NCBI GenBank assembly: GCA_000403295.2 | Contig: KE159611.1 | Coordinates: 255,466-319,465 of the forward strand | Reading direction: 5' to 3' | Origin: Lachnospiraceae bacterium M18-1 | GTDB taxonomy: Bacteria; Bacillota; Clostridia; Lachnospirales; Lachnospiraceae | DNA: 64,000 nt | In this document: one piece after another, positions 1-9,623 of the stretch | Layout of the letters: each line of letters begins with the position of its first letter | Numbering within the stretch: the stretch's first letter is position 1 | The notes under the pieces: generated by a model | Seen by the model: the letters and a program-made list of their open reading frames with translations, nothing else | Told to the model about the DNA's origin: nothing | Databases searched by the model: none | Made by a program: the position numbers and the translations under genes

Positions 1-1165
1 TTGGCTTCTCTATATCCGTCAGATAGCCTGCGGCAAAAAGGACACTCCACAAATACTTCTGGCGGATTTTAGGTTCCCGGCTGTCCAGATCTGTATATGT
101 TAACTCAGGGATGATTTCTTTTTCTATACATTCTCCGGATATCAACATCTCAATCTCTGCTTTTGTCGCTTCCGTGGCATTTTTCAGGATATCATGAACG
201 ATCACATTTCCGCTGCTGTTCGCCCAGTGCGGCTCCATTGCCGCATCCTTTTCCACTCTTAATATATCACACTGGCTGATCACATCCCATGGGCAGTAGA
301 CATCCAAATTGCCGAACCGGTATCCATCATACCATTCCTTCATATCCGGGAAACGCTCTTCCACGCCGTAATATTTCAGCATCTCTTCCACTTCCATGTC
401 CGTAAATCCGAAATACTCTGCATAATCAACGCTTGCGGTCGAGCGCACCTTGAAATTATTCAATCCTGTGAAAATACTCTCCTTCGCAATCCGCAGACAT
501 CCTGTGATCACAGCAAAATACAAATTCGCATTTGTCTTCAGCACCTGGCTGAACAGGGATCGGATCAGCCGAACCATCTTAATGTAATATCCGGCCTGAT
601 AAGCTTTATCTAACGGCACGTCATACTCATCAATCAAAACAAGCACTGGAGAATCATAATGCCTGCGCAGAACTTCTGTCATCAGTCTCATGCTTCCATA
701 AAGTACTGAGCTCTTATCAAAATCCTCGTCTAATAATTTCTGAAACTTTGCCTTCTGAGATCTTGTCAGCCTGTCACTCTCCAAAAGAAAGCTGAAACGT
801 TCTGCTTCCTCGCTGATACGGGCGCCAAGCATATCATACGCCGCCTGAAAATCCTCGCCTTCCACATCCTTCAGACTAATAGATATCACCGGATACTTCC
901 CTAAATGCTGCCCGAACAGTTCTGTATCCCTGGAAATCTCAAGTCCATCAAACAATGAAGCATCCGCCCCAATCTCAAAAAAAGATTTGAGCATATCCAT
1001 ATTCAGGCTTTTTCCAAATCGCCGAGGCCTTGTAAATAGATTCACGCTCCCTCTGGTTCGGAGAAGTTCTGCAATAAAACCTGTTTTATCCACATAGTAA
1101 AAATTATCGGACTTAAAATCACGAAAAAACTCTATGCCAATCGGAAGTTTTTTCATCTCCGTCAT
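1..1165 (-). CDS. AAA-ATPase-like protein (PF09820-type), C-terminus cut by window edge
   Basis: The first 388 codons are present and the reading frame runs off the left edge with no stop. The N-terminus (TEMKKLPIGIEFF, then YYVDKTGFI) is typical of the AAA-ATPase-like family that usually pairs with a C-terminal PD-(D/E)XK nuclease-like domain; that second part would lie outside the window. A P-loop-like RPRRFGKS sits near residue 49 and a Walker B-like VLVLIDEYD near residue 190. Start ATG at 1163-1165 follows GGAGGAGACAGC. The family is multicopy in Lachnospiraceae and Bacteroidetes and has no settled function; a nuclease or defence role is only inference. A good promoter lies just upstream (1210-1238). 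Confidence 0.85.
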   Translation of the reverse strand, partial: MTEMKKLPIGIEFFRDFKSDNFYYVDKTGFIAELLRTRGSVNLFTRPRRFGKSLNMDMLKSFFEIGADASLFDGLEISRDTELFGQHLGKYPVISISLKDVEGEDFQAAYDMLGARISEEAERFSFLLESDRLTRSQKAKFQKLLDEDFDKSSVLYGSMRLMTEVLRRHYDSPVLVLIDEYDVPLDKAYQAGYYIKMVRLIRSLFSQVLKTNANLYFAVITGCLRIAKESIFTGLNNFKVRSTASVDYAEYFGFTDMEVEEMLKYYGVEERFPDMKEWYDGYRFGNLDVYCPWDVISQCDILRVEKDAAMEPHWANSSGNVIVHDILKNATEATKAEIEMLISGECIEKEIIPELTYTDLDSREPKIRQKYLWSVLFAAGYLTDIEKP

Positions 1166-1209
1166 GCTGTCTCCTCCCTCCGCTATCGCTGTTTGCCTTC
1201 ATCTAACTC

Positions 1210-1238
1210 ATTATAAATAGAAACATACGAATTAGCAA
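1210..1238 (-). promoter_or_regulatory. sigma-A-type promoter of the AAA-ATPase gene
   Basis: On the minus strand TTGCTA (1233-1238), a 17-base spacer and a consensus TATAAT (1210-1215) precede the start codon by about 45 bases. Recognised by eye only. Confidence 0.6.
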
Positions 1239-1278
1239 GTGAAAGATCGTTACTGTTTTTATACACATTCTCTCCTCT

Positions 1279-3003
1279 TTACCGCGCCAATGCCTTTACG
1301 CCTTCCGTCAGCTCCGACAGCTTTTTCTCCGCGTCTGCGTCGTCAGTTCCTTTTACTCCAATATAAAACTTGATCTTCGGCTCCGTACCTGACGGCCGGA
1401 TACAGCACCACGCACCGCCTTCCAGTTCGAAATAAAGCACGTTGGATCTGGGCAGGCCGGTAACGGTTTTTGTCCCGCTCACACAGTCCAGGAGCACATC
1501 CTCCTTGTAATCCCGAAACCTGGTCACCGTAATGCTTCCCACGGTTTTCGGCACATTTCCCCGGATGCCCTCCATCATGGACGCAATCTTTTTCGCTCCG
1601 TCCTGTCCTTTCAAAGTTACGGTACACAATCCCTCTTTATAATATCCATATGTGCCGAATAACTCTTTCATTTTATCGCACAGCGTGATCCCCTGGTGCT
1701 TACAGAACGCAGCCGCCTCGCAGAGCGCCATCACCGCGGCCACAGCATCCTTGTCCCTGGCATGCGTCCCCACCAGGCATCCGTAGCTTTCCTCATACCC
1801 AAATACATACGCATGCTCCCGGTTCTGCTCGAAGAACTTGATCTGCTCTCCGATATATTTGAAGCCAGTCAGCGTTTCAATCAGATCCACATGATACGCC
1901 TTCGTGATCTCCCGCGCCATTTTCCCGGACACGATGTTCGTCACCACCGCTCCGTTTTCCGGAAGTGTCCCCAGCACTTTCCTCTGGGATAAAATGTATT
2001 CCAGGATCAGCATGCCGGACATATTTCCGGTAAAGCTCATATACTCTCCGGTACGGCTGTCCTTTGCGTAGACTCCCAGACGGTCCGCGTCCGGGTCCGT
2101 AGCCAGCACGAGATCCGCATCCACCTTCTTTGCCAGCTTCAATGCCAGAGAAAATGCGTTCTTATCCTCCGGATTCGGATAGGAAACCGTGGGAAAATCG
2201 CCGTCCGGCAATGCCTGTTCCTCCACCACATGGACGTTCGTAAAGCCCAGTTCATCCAGCACGCGCCGCACCGGAAGGTTGCCTGTGCCGTGGAGCGGAG
2301 TGTATACAATTTTCAGATCTCTGCCCTCTTCCTTCATGATCTCCGGATGGATAGCCAGCTTTTTCAGGGCTTCCATATATTTGTCATCCATGTCCGGACC
2401 GATCACCTGGTAGAGTCCTGCCGCCTCCGCCGCTTCCTGTCCCATGGTTTTTACCTGCCCGTAATCCGTAATGGCATTGACCTCCCCGATGATCTCCCGG
2501 TCCTTGGGAAATGTAATCTGCGCGCCGTCCTCCCAGTATACCTTGTAGCCGTTGTATTCCGGCGGATTGTGGCTTGCCGTCACTACGATGCCCGCCGTAC
2601 AGCCCAGCTCCCGCAGCGCAAACGACAGCTGAGGGGTGGGACGCAGGGAGGGAAAAATATACGCCTTGATCCCATTTGCCGCAAGACAAAGCGCTGCCTC
2701 CTGTGCAAATTCCGGCGACATGTTCCGGGAATCAAAGGCGATGGCGACCCCTTTTTTCTCCGCATGCTCTTTGATGATAAAATTGGCAAGACCCTGGGTG
2801 GCTTTCCGCACGGTGTAAATGTTCATCCGGTTGGTGCCTGCCCCGATGATGCCCCGCAGCCCCCCGGTGCCGAACTCCAAGTCACGGTAGAAGCGCTCCT
2901 CAATTTCGTCTGCGTCCCCCGCGATACCCCGCAGCTCCGCTTTTGTGTCCTCGTCAAAATACGGATCCTCCAGCCAGAATTTATAAGTCTTTCTTGCATC
3001 CAT
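1279..3003 (-). CDS. pgcA: phospho-sugar mutase (phosphoglucomutase/phosphomannomutase, PgcA-like), copy 1
   Basis: A 574-residue alpha-D-phosphohexomutase, expected to interconvert glucose 1-phosphate and 6-phosphate (possibly mannose phosphates) in the cytosol. All four signature loops are visible: the phosphoserine loop TASHNPPEYNG, the metal loop DPDADRLG, the sugar loop GYEESYG and the phosphate loop RPSGTEPKIKFY. Length matches Bacillus PgcA-type enzymes. The start is ATG 3003, because GGAGGAGCTATAC precedes it, whereas the longer frame opening at 3057 has no ribosome site. A close paralogue lies at 14489-16222. This copy has LEFGTGGLRG where the other has the more usual FGTAG. No linked sugar genes, so the true substrate cannot be read from context. 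Confidence 0.92.
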   Translation of the reverse strand: MDARKTYKFWLEDPYFDEDTKAELRGIAGDADEIEERFYRDLEFGTGGLRGIIGAGTNRMNIYTVRKATQGLANFIIKEHAEKKGVAIAFDSRNMSPEFAQEAALCLAANGIKAYIFPSLRPTPQLSFALRELGCTAGIVVTASHNPPEYNGYKVYWEDGAQITFPKDREIIGEVNAITDYGQVKTMGQEAAEAAGLYQVIGPDMDDKYMEALKKLAIHPEIMKEEGRDLKIVYTPLHGTGNLPVRRVLDELGFTNVHVVEEQALPDGDFPTVSYPNPEDKNAFSLALKLAKKVDADLVLATDPDADRLGVYAKDSRTGEYMSFTGNMSGMLILEYILSQRKVLGTLPENGAVVTNIVSGKMAREITKAYHVDLIETLTGFKYIGEQIKFFEQNREHAYVFGYEESYGCLVGTHARDKDAVAAVMALCEAAAFCKHQGITLCDKMKELFGTYGYYKEGLCTVTLKGQDGAKKIASMMEGIRGNVPKTVGSITVTRFRDYKEDVLLDCVSGTKTVTGLPRSNVLYFELEGGAWCCIRPSGTEPKIKFYIGVKGTDDADAEKKLSELTEGVKALAR

Positions 3004-3139
3004 GTATAGCTCCTCCTTTTTGTCCTTTTTTATATTCCATGGCCCGGCGTACTGCAATTTGTGAACCGTCAGGCTGTGCGAACTGTAATCCCTATTTTAC
3101 CATATCAGGATATTTCCGTCATCACAGTAACCTTTATAT

Positions 3140-3176
3140 GTTACAGTTCACGGCCTAACCGGCCGCGAACTGTAAC
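3140..3176. repeat. palindromic repeat, family C copy 1
   Basis: GTTACAGTTC-ACGGCC-TAACC-GGCCG-CGAACTGTAAC forms a near-perfect hairpin. The same palindrome, one loop base changed, lies at 26675-26711. It is followed by an ATCCAGCCCATTGAAAAGTC stretch (3180-3200) that resembles the core of the family A repeats. The rest of the 3004-3422 gap holds the terminator at 3333-3373 and nothing else recognised. Confidence 0.8.
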
Positions 3177-3332
3177 GGCATCCAGCCCATTGAAAAGTCG
3201 CCTCATTAAGAGGGAACTTATCCGGATATTGGAGCAGACGGATTAACGATAAAGACCGTTTGATTTACAGAATAGATGAAAGCAATATCTATATTCTGGC
3301 ATGTCGTTATCACTATGGAGATCAATAGCATG

Positions 3333-3373
3333 AAAAAATGAGCCCCATGTTTCTCATTCCACAGAGCTCATTT
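3333..3373 (-). terminator. terminator after the GH42 gene
   Basis: On the minus strand AATGAGCTC pairs with GGGGCTCATT across a loop, followed by TTTTTT. It lies 50 bases downstream of the stop codon of the beta-galactosidase gene. Confidence 0.6.
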
Positions 3374-3422
3374 CTTTTCCATTTTTCACCGTACCGCTGC
3401 ATTCATCAGCTTCGCTCATCAC

Positions 3423-5468
3423 CTATTCTGCGAAAATCTTCACCTCATAAGCCCCAAGTTCCGCTTCGCCCTTGATCACTTCGCCTCCAAAGAACTCCCG
3501 CAGCTCCTTCTTCACTTCCACCTTCACGCTCTCCGGAGCATAGTTCAGCACGAAGAAATATCTTCTGCCGTCCTTCTCCCGGACAGCCAGCTCGCAGCAC
3601 TCGGGCAGCTCCAGCGTTTCCCTCCAGGGCGTCCCCACTCCCAGCTTTTCCAGAAATACCTTCACCGTATCCAGCGCAAAGGCTCCGCCGAAGTAATAAG
3701 CCTCGCCCTTTCCATACCGGCTGCGGATCAATGCCGGCGTCCCCGCGTAATAGCTGGACGCATAACGTGCCAAAACCTCCGCATGCTCTCCCGCAGGTTC
3801 CAGCAGGTCATTGAATACTGCTGCTTCCACCTTCGTGCCGTCCCAGTCCGCCAGCACTCTGCCGTCGTCGGGCGCCACAAAGGAATACTCCGGAATATCT
3901 GTCCCCGTCAGCTCCGCCGCCTTTCCCGGCAGCTTGTCCATCACGCACCGTCCGCAGAGATCCTTGTACCCGGTCCTGCAGCCCATGACCAGCTTCCCGC
4001 CTTCGGACACATAGGTTTCCAGCACCTTCATCCGCGCATCCGTCAGAATGGATGCATGAGGATAGAACAGCACTTCATACTTCTGCAGTTCCTCCCACGC
4101 GGTATCATCGTTCAGATACACATAGTCAAAAGGCGTATGGGTCATCTGCAGCGCCGTAAACAGGGACTTCTGGCTGCATCTGTCCACCCGCTCATGCCAC
4201 TTGTCCTGGCGGGCGTCCCAGATATTGTCATAGTCCTTTAAGATCCCCACCTTCGCCGCATAGTGCGCGCCTGCGATTTCCTTCATCCCTTCCATTTTCC
4301 GGGCAATCTCACGGATCTCCCGGAGCCTGCGGTTGTCCCGCCCGGAATAATCCAGGATGCCGTGCCAGTACATCTCTGTTCCTACCGTACAGGTCCGCCA
4401 GCGGAAATAGCTGACAAAATCCGCTCCATGGGCAATGCTCTGCATGGTCCAGAGCGTGATCTGCCCCGGTCTGGGCGTGGGTGCTTCCATCCGGGAAGTC
4501 CAGCCGTTGGCGCCGCTCTGCTGTTCCATGATCCCGAAGATGGGGGAAATGGCTCTGGTCTCCGCCAGATTCCGGCTCCATTTACGGTCCTTAATGGGAT
4601 CCTCCGCCTGATAATCGTCCAGGCAGTACGCAAAATTTGGATAGGAATCATAAGTCATGAAGTCTAGGCTTTCCTTCTGCATCGCCTGATTATCCAGATT
4701 GCCGAAAATTCCATTGGTGGTAATAAAGTCCTCCTTTTTGCAGTATTTCCGGATGATCTCGGACTGCATCCGGACAAAACGCCGTGCGCTGTCTGAGACA
4801 AAGCGGTAATAATCCAGCAGATGATGCGGGTTGTTGGTGTTGTGGACCGTCTTACGGGGCACATATACCTGCTCCCAGCAGGTGTATGTCTGATTCCAGA
4901 AAATGGTTCCCCATGCCTGGTTCAGTCCGTCTATGGTTCCATATTTTTCCTGAAGAAAATGCCGGAACGACAGGGTATCGCTTTCGGAATAAAATTCGTC
5001 CAGCTCGCAGTTCACCTCATTGTCGATCTGCCATCCGATAATGGCAGGATGTCCGCCATAGTGAGATGCAGACTTTTCTACAATATTGCGGCACATTTTC
5101 TGGTATATGAGGGAATTGTAATTGTAGTGCCGCCTTGCGCCGTGGTGGTAGAGCAGGCCGTCCTGATCTGCGTTGAGCACCTCCGGGTACTTCTCGGTCA
5201 GCCATACCGGCGGGGTTGCCGTAGGCGTACAGAAAATGACCTTCATCTCCTTTTTCTGCGCCAGCTCCAGGAAGGAATCGAAAAATTCGTATGTATATAC
5301 TCCTTCCTCCGGTTCAATCTTGTTCCAGGCAAATTCCGCAACACGTACCACCTCAATCCCTGCACGAAGCATCCGCTCCAGGTCATCCTCCCAAAGAGAC
5401 GAATCCCAATGCTCCGGATAGTAGCAGGTTCCCATTACAAAACGTTCACCATTTATGATCTCTCTCAT
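3423..5468 (-). CDS. bgaA: beta-galactosidase, glycoside hydrolase family 42
   Basis: The 681-residue protein opens with MGTCYYPEHW, typical of GH42 (beta/alpha)8 barrels. The acid/base glutamate is in IGWQIDNEVN (about E151) and the nucleophile in FGIMEQQSG (about E315). The middle third (about 400-600) fits the trimerisation/glutamine-amidotransferase-like domain and the last 60 residues the small beta domain. There is no signal peptide, so it acts in the cytosol on imported beta-galactosides or oligosaccharides. Start ATG 5468 follows AGAAGAGGATAATGG. It appears monocistronic with a terminator at 3333-3373. No transporter or regulator is adjacent. Confidence 0.93.
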   Translation of the reverse strand: MREIINGERFVMGTCYYPEHWDSSLWEDDLERMLRAGIEVVRVAEFAWNKIEPEEGVYTYEFFDSFLELAQKKEMKVIFCTPTATPPVWLTEKYPEVLNADQDGLLYHHGARRHYNYNSLIYQKMCRNIVEKSASHYGGHPAIIGWQIDNEVNCELDEFYSESDTLSFRHFLQEKYGTIDGLNQAWGTIFWNQTYTCWEQVYVPRKTVHNTNNPHHLLDYYRFVSDSARRFVRMQSEIIRKYCKKEDFITTNGIFGNLDNQAMQKESLDFMTYDSYPNFAYCLDDYQAEDPIKDRKWSRNLAETRAISPIFGIMEQQSGANGWTSRMEAPTPRPGQITLWTMQSIAHGADFVSYFRWRTCTVGTEMYWHGILDYSGRDNRRLREIREIARKMEGMKEIAGAHYAAKVGILKDYDNIWDARQDKWHERVDRCSQKSLFTALQMTHTPFDYVYLNDDTAWEELQKYEVLFYPHASILTDARMKVLETYVSEGGKLVMGCRTGYKDLCGRCVMDKLPGKAAELTGTDIPEYSFVAPDDGRVLADWDGTKVEAAVFNDLLEPAGEHAEVLARYASSYYAGTPALIRSRYGKGEAYYFGGAFALDTVKVFLEKLGVGTPWRETLELPECCELAVREKDGRRYFFVLNYAPESVKVEVKKELREFFGGEVIKGEAELGAYEVKIFAE

Positions 5469-5557
5469 CCATTATCCTCTTCTTTCGATCGATATCTTCT
5501 ATTATCTTATTCTATTGTTGACAGCGGCCAGGCCCCAGACTCGTCTGCTGCCCCGGA

Positions 5558-6532
5558 TCATGACTCCATATTTTTGACATAAATCGCCCAATTCTGCTCT
5601 CCGTCATCCTCGATCTTCACATCCCGGAAGCTCTGGATATACGATTTGAACTGGGAATATCCGTAATCATGCACTTTAAAATCTCCGAACCTGTTCCGGA
5701 TCCGGTTTCCCAAAGTGCCCAGGGAAACACCCTGTTTTCCTGCATTTTTGATCTGCTGCAGAATGTATTCCTCCAGCAGGTCCTTCCGGCTCTTGTCCTC
5801 ATACAGCATCACAGAGACTTTTGTCCCGTCCTGTTTCAGTTTCAGCTTGGGAAAGGTCTCAAGAAACTTGGACAGCAGGCTGTACCCGTACCGGCGCACG
5901 TCAAAATCAGGATACAGCTTCAGGAGACGGCTTCCCACCTCGCCGAGCCCGGTCTCCTTGTTGTCATTTTGATTTTCCATGATGATCTTGATCACAGCTT
6001 CTTCGATCTGATTCTTCACCACATCTACGCTGCTGTGCTTCAGTTCTTTGGCGGAAGACGCCGCAGCCTGTACCTTTTCCGTATTTTCCATGGTACTGTC
6101 TTCCAGAAGGACTTCCAATACCGTGAAAATATCACAGGCTTTTCGAAAAGGAATCGGCGTCTTTTCCTCGCCCATACCGATCACCAGCTTGCCGTTTTCC
6201 CTGAGACGGCTCGCCAGCTTGGTAAAATCACTGTCGCTGGAAACCAGGCAGAATCCTTCCAGCTCGCTGGTATAGAGCATGTCCATGGCGTCAATGATCA
6301 TCGCGGAATCCGTTGCATTTTTTCCGTATGTATAGCTGAACTGCTGGATCGGCGTGATGCTGTTCTGAAGCAGGACCTCCTTCCAGCTCAGATTATACGG
6401 GCTTGTCCAGTCCCCGTAAATTCTCTTATACGTGATATTTCCATACTTGGACAGTTCGTCCATGATGGGCTTGATATATTTCGCAGAAACATTATCTGCA
6501 TCAATCAAAAGAGCAATTCTATCTTCTATCAT
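5558..6532 (-). CDS. NYN-domain ribonuclease-like protein with two OST-HTH/LOTUS domains
   Basis: This 324-residue protein has an N-terminal NYN (PIN-like, LabA/DUF88) domain, residues 1-150. The acidic residues expected of the metal site are seen in LLIDADNVS, the central TDSAMIIDAMD and LVSSDSDFT. Two related winged-helix OST-HTH/LOTUS domains follow, about 175-245 and 255-320. They share a pattern (Y..F.V..YGYS...KF/SYI) that is repeated with small changes. NYN-LOTUS proteins are expected to bind and perhaps cleave structured RNA; the substrate is not known. Start ATG 6532 is set by AGGAGGAGAAG. It is not obviously co-transcribed with the YfcE-like gene upstream (113-base gap). Confidence 0.88.
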   Translation of the reverse strand: MIEDRIALLIDADNVSAKYIKPIMDELSKYGNITYKRIYGDWTSPYNLSWKEVLLQNSITPIQQFSYTYGKNATDSAMIIDAMDMLYTSELEGFCLVSSDSDFTKLASRLRENGKLVIGMGEEKTPIPFRKACDIFTVLEVLLEDSTMENTEKVQAAASSAKELKHSSVDVVKNQIEEAVIKIIMENQNDNKETGLGEVGSRLLKLYPDFDVRRYGYSLLSKFLETFPKLKLKQDGTKVSVMLYEDKSRKDLLEEYILQQIKNAGKQGVSLGTLGNRIRNRFGDFKVHDYGYSQFKSYIQSFRDVKIEDDGEQNWAIYVKNMES

Positions 6533-6645
6533 CTTCTCCTCCTACACTTTGCGCTCTTTTGTGTCTGCGCTCTTTTGCATTCTCCATATCGATCCTGAAT
6601 CGCTGCAGCAAGGTGCAGGACACTCTGAATGGCAGCGAATCGTTC

Positions 6646-7188
6646 TCATAGTCGTTTCTCTTTCCAACACACTCCTTTCATGTCTTTCCATTCGAAAGTA
6701 CCATTTTCAAAAGTCATATAACCATGCACAGACCCTTCCTTGGGAATGGATACGGAGCCCGGATTCAGATACCAGAACGTCCCCATATCTTCGCATGCCG
6801 GAATATGCGTATGCCCGTTCAGCAGGATATCCCCTGCCTTGAGCGGAGGCGGATTGTGCGGGTTGAATACATGTCCATGAGAGGCAAGCATCGTCTTCCC
6901 GTCAATTTCCAGAAAACAGTAATCTGCCAGGATTGGAAATTCCAGGACCATCTGGTCCACCTCCGTGTCGCAGTTCCCCCTTACGCAAAGCAGTTCGTGC
7001 TTTACACTGTTGAGCATGGAGATGACTTCTTTTGGTCCATATTCTCTCGGAAGATCATTGCGCGGTCCATGATATAAAATGTCTCCTAACAGCAGCAGCC
7101 TGTCAGCGCCTTCCCTCCGATATGCCCCCAGCATCTGCCGGCAATAGTATGCGGAGCCATGTATATCCGACGCGATCATCCATTTCAT
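6646..7188 (-). CDS. yfcE: metallophosphoesterase, YfcE/MJ0936-type phosphodiesterase
   Basis: The 180-residue protein carries the calcineurin-like metal motifs in order: SDIHG (residues 7-11), GDILYHGPRND (about 36-46), RGNCD (about 72-76), SHGH (about 104-107) and GHTHIP (about 126-131). Length and motif spacing fit the small MJ0936/YfcE phosphodiesterases, which hydrolyse model phosphodiesters with Mn2+; the physiological substrate is not known. The start at 7188 follows AAGGAAAGAAGAACT. The 255-base stretch upstream to 7443 holds no gene or clear signal that I can see. Confidence 0.9.
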   Translation of the reverse strand: MKWMIASDIHGSAYYCRQMLGAYRREGADRLLLLGDILYHGPRNDLPREYGPKEVISMLNSVKHELLCVRGNCDTEVDQMVLEFPILADYCFLEIDGKTMLASHGHVFNPHNPPPLKAGDILLNGHTHIPACEDMGTFWYLNPGSVSIPKEGSVHGYMTFENGTFEWKDMKGVCWKEKRL

Positions 7189-7443
7189 AGTTCTTCTTTC
7201 CTTCCTTATGTAAACAATCCGCGGAGCAGATCTTCATAAAACACTTTACACTGCCCCGCATGCATTCCATCCTCCATGGGCTGTCTCAGATCCTCAGTCC
7301 CCGGACAATGCATATTTCCATAACTTTCCTTTTAAGTATATCCTAAAAACCAGCCCATCGTCAAATCATTTTATGTCCGAAGTGCTTCAATTCCCATTAT
7401 TTCTGTGAATTTTCAAACATGATCCGGAATCATTCCGCGCCTC

Positions 7444-8703
7444 TTACTCAGCCCGCACCAGCAGGCTCTGCTCCCGGATCTGCGCCGCCATTTCCCCGGA
7501 GGCATCAAGCAGGATAACTGAACGGTTCCTTGCCGCAGAGGTTTCATCCAGCGCACCGTCCTTCTGATCGTTGATATAGAACGGATTCTCATATCCTGTC
7601 CCGGCTGTTTCCAGACGTGTGCCGTCGATCCCCTTTTCTATCAGCAGATCCCGAACAGCCTCCGCCCGTTTCTGGGATAGGCTGACGCAGCTTCCCGGAT
7701 CCCCTGTTTTGGCAGTCGTCCCAACCAGCATGGCATGAAATCCCGGATGTTCAGCCATATACCGGGCCGCACCCTCCAGCACTTCTTTTGCGGTTTCTCT
7801 GTCAACCAGTTCATCCGTATCCGGCAGAAATGCAATGCTTTCCTCGCCGAAGGTGACTGCGTCCAGCTCCCCCAGATCTGCTTCCTCCCAGATTAATGCA
7901 GAGGCTCTTTCTACGACCGGCATGACGGAGACCTCCGGCACCTCTTCTTTTGCATAGCAGGATGACAGAGGCAGATCCGTCTTAAACTCCACCTCCGCCG
8001 CGCCTGCCCTGGTGAAAATGCCGTTCCAGATCTCTGTCAGTATTCTGCGGTCTCCTTCCGTGATACGGGACTGGGGCTGCGCCACGTCTCCGATATTATA
8101 AAAACAGACTCTTTGGATTCCCTCCAGATCAGGAATCGCTTCCTGTCCCTCCAGTACGTCCAGAACCTGCTCTGTCCGGATACTTTCCAACGGAGTTTCC
8201 GTAAAATCCAGCGGCAGAACGGTAGTCAGCCCGGAATCCAGGATGATCAGTTCTTTCCTGCCTCCTTCTTCTGCCTGCAGATGCCGGGCCGCCAGCGCTG
8301 CCGCGGACAGCAGGTCGCTCTCCTCTGTCCTGGCAAGCATCTGATCTGCCAGCTCCAGGATCTGCCGGGCGCGTTCTTCTGCGATGGATCTGCATTTTTC
8401 ACTGCTGAGCCCCGCCTTTGTCTCGGGGATATCAGCTACGGACGCATAGGGGGCGCCGTCGTTTACTATAAGAGAGATCGTAGAGCCGCTCCGCCCGCAG
8501 GCATCCAGAACGGCGTCATAGATAAGGGAAGTATTTGCCCTTGGCGCATTTGCATGGGCGCCGATAATGACTGCCAGATGGACCGCATTTTCTTCTTCCT
8601 TTTTTGAAGCCCCGCAGCCCGCGGCAGACAGCAATATTACCGTAGACAGCAGCAAAAGACAGCTCATTTTCCATATACGGATTTTTTTTCGTTTTTTTCT
8701 CAC
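7444..8703 (-). CDS. lipoprotein with vWA-like region and C-terminal OmpA-like peptidoglycan-binding domain
   Basis: The 419-residue protein starts with a basic segment, a hydrophobic stretch and the lipobox LSAAGC, so it should be lipid-anchored on the outer face of the membrane. Residues about 40-200 (AVIIGAHANAP, then KELIILDSG) resemble a Rossmann/vWA-like fold without a full MIDAS motif. Residues about 290-410 are OmpA-like (SLSQKRAEAVRDLLIEKGID, NRSVILLD), a fold that binds peptidoglycan. The GTG start at 8703 overlaps the TGA of the upstream gene by four bases and follows AGGAGGGATGAAGTT. It is the last gene of a four-gene overlapping operon. OmpA-like lipoproteins are unusual in Gram-positive bacteria. 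Confidence 0.75.
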   Translation of the reverse strand: MRKKRKKIRIWKMSCLLLLSTVILLSAAGCGASKKEEENAVHLAVIIGAHANAPRANTSLIYDAVLDACGRSGSTISLIVNDGAPYASVADIPETKAGLSSEKCRSIAEERARQILELADQMLARTEESDLLSAAALAARHLQAEEGGRKELIILDSGLTTVLPLDFTETPLESIRTEQVLDVLEGQEAIPDLEGIQRVCFYNIGDVAQPQSRITEGDRRILTEIWNGIFTRAGAAEVEFKTDLPLSSCYAKEEVPEVSVMPVVERASALIWEEADLGELDAVTFGEESIAFLPDTDELVDRETAKEVLEGAARYMAEHPGFHAMLVGTTAKTGDPGSCVSLSQKRAEAVRDLLIEKGIDGTRLETAGTGYENPFYINDQKDGALDETSAARNRSVILLDASGEMAAQIREQSLLVRAE

Positions 8704-9623
8704 AACTTCATCCCTCCTATTGCCTGTACCAGTTTGCTCTCTTCCAGCAGAAGCGTGGCCGCGTTGGCGGTGCCGTCCTTCTCTGCAAGCCTTCTGCGGG
8801 CATGGATCTTGAAATATTGTCTGTAAAGCTCGATCTGCTGGCGCATGGTATCATATTGTTCCCGGTCATACTCCTCCAGATTGCATTCCGCCAGTTCCTG
8901 TTCCAGCTCTGCGATCTGAACCTGATATTCGTCCCGCTGCTGCCTCAGACGGACATTCTGCAGGCGGAGAAGCTGGCGTCTCTTTCTGTCCGGGTCCTTT
9001 TCATAACTCAGGCCGAAGCAGACCGCGCTGGTCGCCAGCGGTTCCAGAAGCAGGATCAGGGCGCAGGCATTCTGCGCCATTGTCACCCCGCGTATACTTG
9101 AATCCTGGGGCTTCAGATTTACATTACTCAATTCTATATTCTGCGGTTCCATATCCTGCCGCCCGATATCTGGCGCTCCACTGCTGCCGCCTCCGCTATT
9201 CTGCATCCCGGAAATCACGATTCCGGCCTCCGACGCAAACAGCTCCTCCCGTGAGGTCCACCGCAGGATCGCAGTAGATACGAACAAAATCAGGAATACT
9301 CCCATAAATGCGGCCATCTGCATTTTTTTCAGTCCGGATCGGTCCTCTTTATCGTTCAGGCAGAGTGCCAAAAGCACCGGAGCTATGTTCAAAGCCCCTG
9401 CGATCACGATGGTGATTATGATAGTAAGGATCTGCTGCTCTGTCATCTGCAGTTCAAAGATACTGTACAGAGTTGCCATATCCGCGATCATGCAGATGAT
9501 GATAATGCTATTTTTTACATAGGGATTCAAAAGAAAGCTCTGACCTGCATGCTGCTTTTCCATTTCCGCCCTGATCATTGCATGATTCTGTTTCTTCCGG
9601 ACATTATGTACGTTCTGGAACAT
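8700..9623 (-). CDS. unrecognised membrane protein, four transmembrane segments plus cytoplasmic coiled coil
   Basis: About 307 residues. Hydrophobic segments lie near residues 38-55, 64-87, 99-118 and 187-208. A strongly charged coiled coil then runs to about residue 285 (RRQLLRLQNVRLRQQRDEY, QIAELEQELAE). The start is ATG 9623, preceded by AGGAGGAAGCAT; the in-frame ATG at 9641 has no good ribosome site. It overlaps its upstream neighbour by 20 bases and its downstream neighbour by four, so translation is probably coupled. I do not recognise a family. Its position before an OmpA-like lipoprotein invites comparison with stator-like MotA/MotB pairs, but there is no MotA signature. Confidence 0.65.
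   Translation of the reverse strand: MFQNVHNVRKKQNHAMIRAEMEKQHAGQSFLLNPYVKNSIIIICMIADMATLYSIFELQMTEQQILTIIITIVIAGALNIAPVLLALCLNDKEDRSGLKKMQMAAFMGVFLILFVSTAILRWTSREELFASEAGIVISGMQNSGGGSSGAPDIGRQDMEPQNIELSNVNLKPQDSSIRGVTMAQNACALILLLEPLATSAVCFGLSYEKDPDRKRRQLLRLQNVRLRQQRDEYQVQIAELEQELAECNLEEYDREQYDTMRQQIELYRQYFKIHARRRLAEKDGTANAATLLLEESKLVQAIGGMKL

Noticed and set aside
4821..5582. Plus-strand open frame of about 253 codons
   Set aside because: Antisense of the GH42 gene; no ribosome site and unlikely composition.
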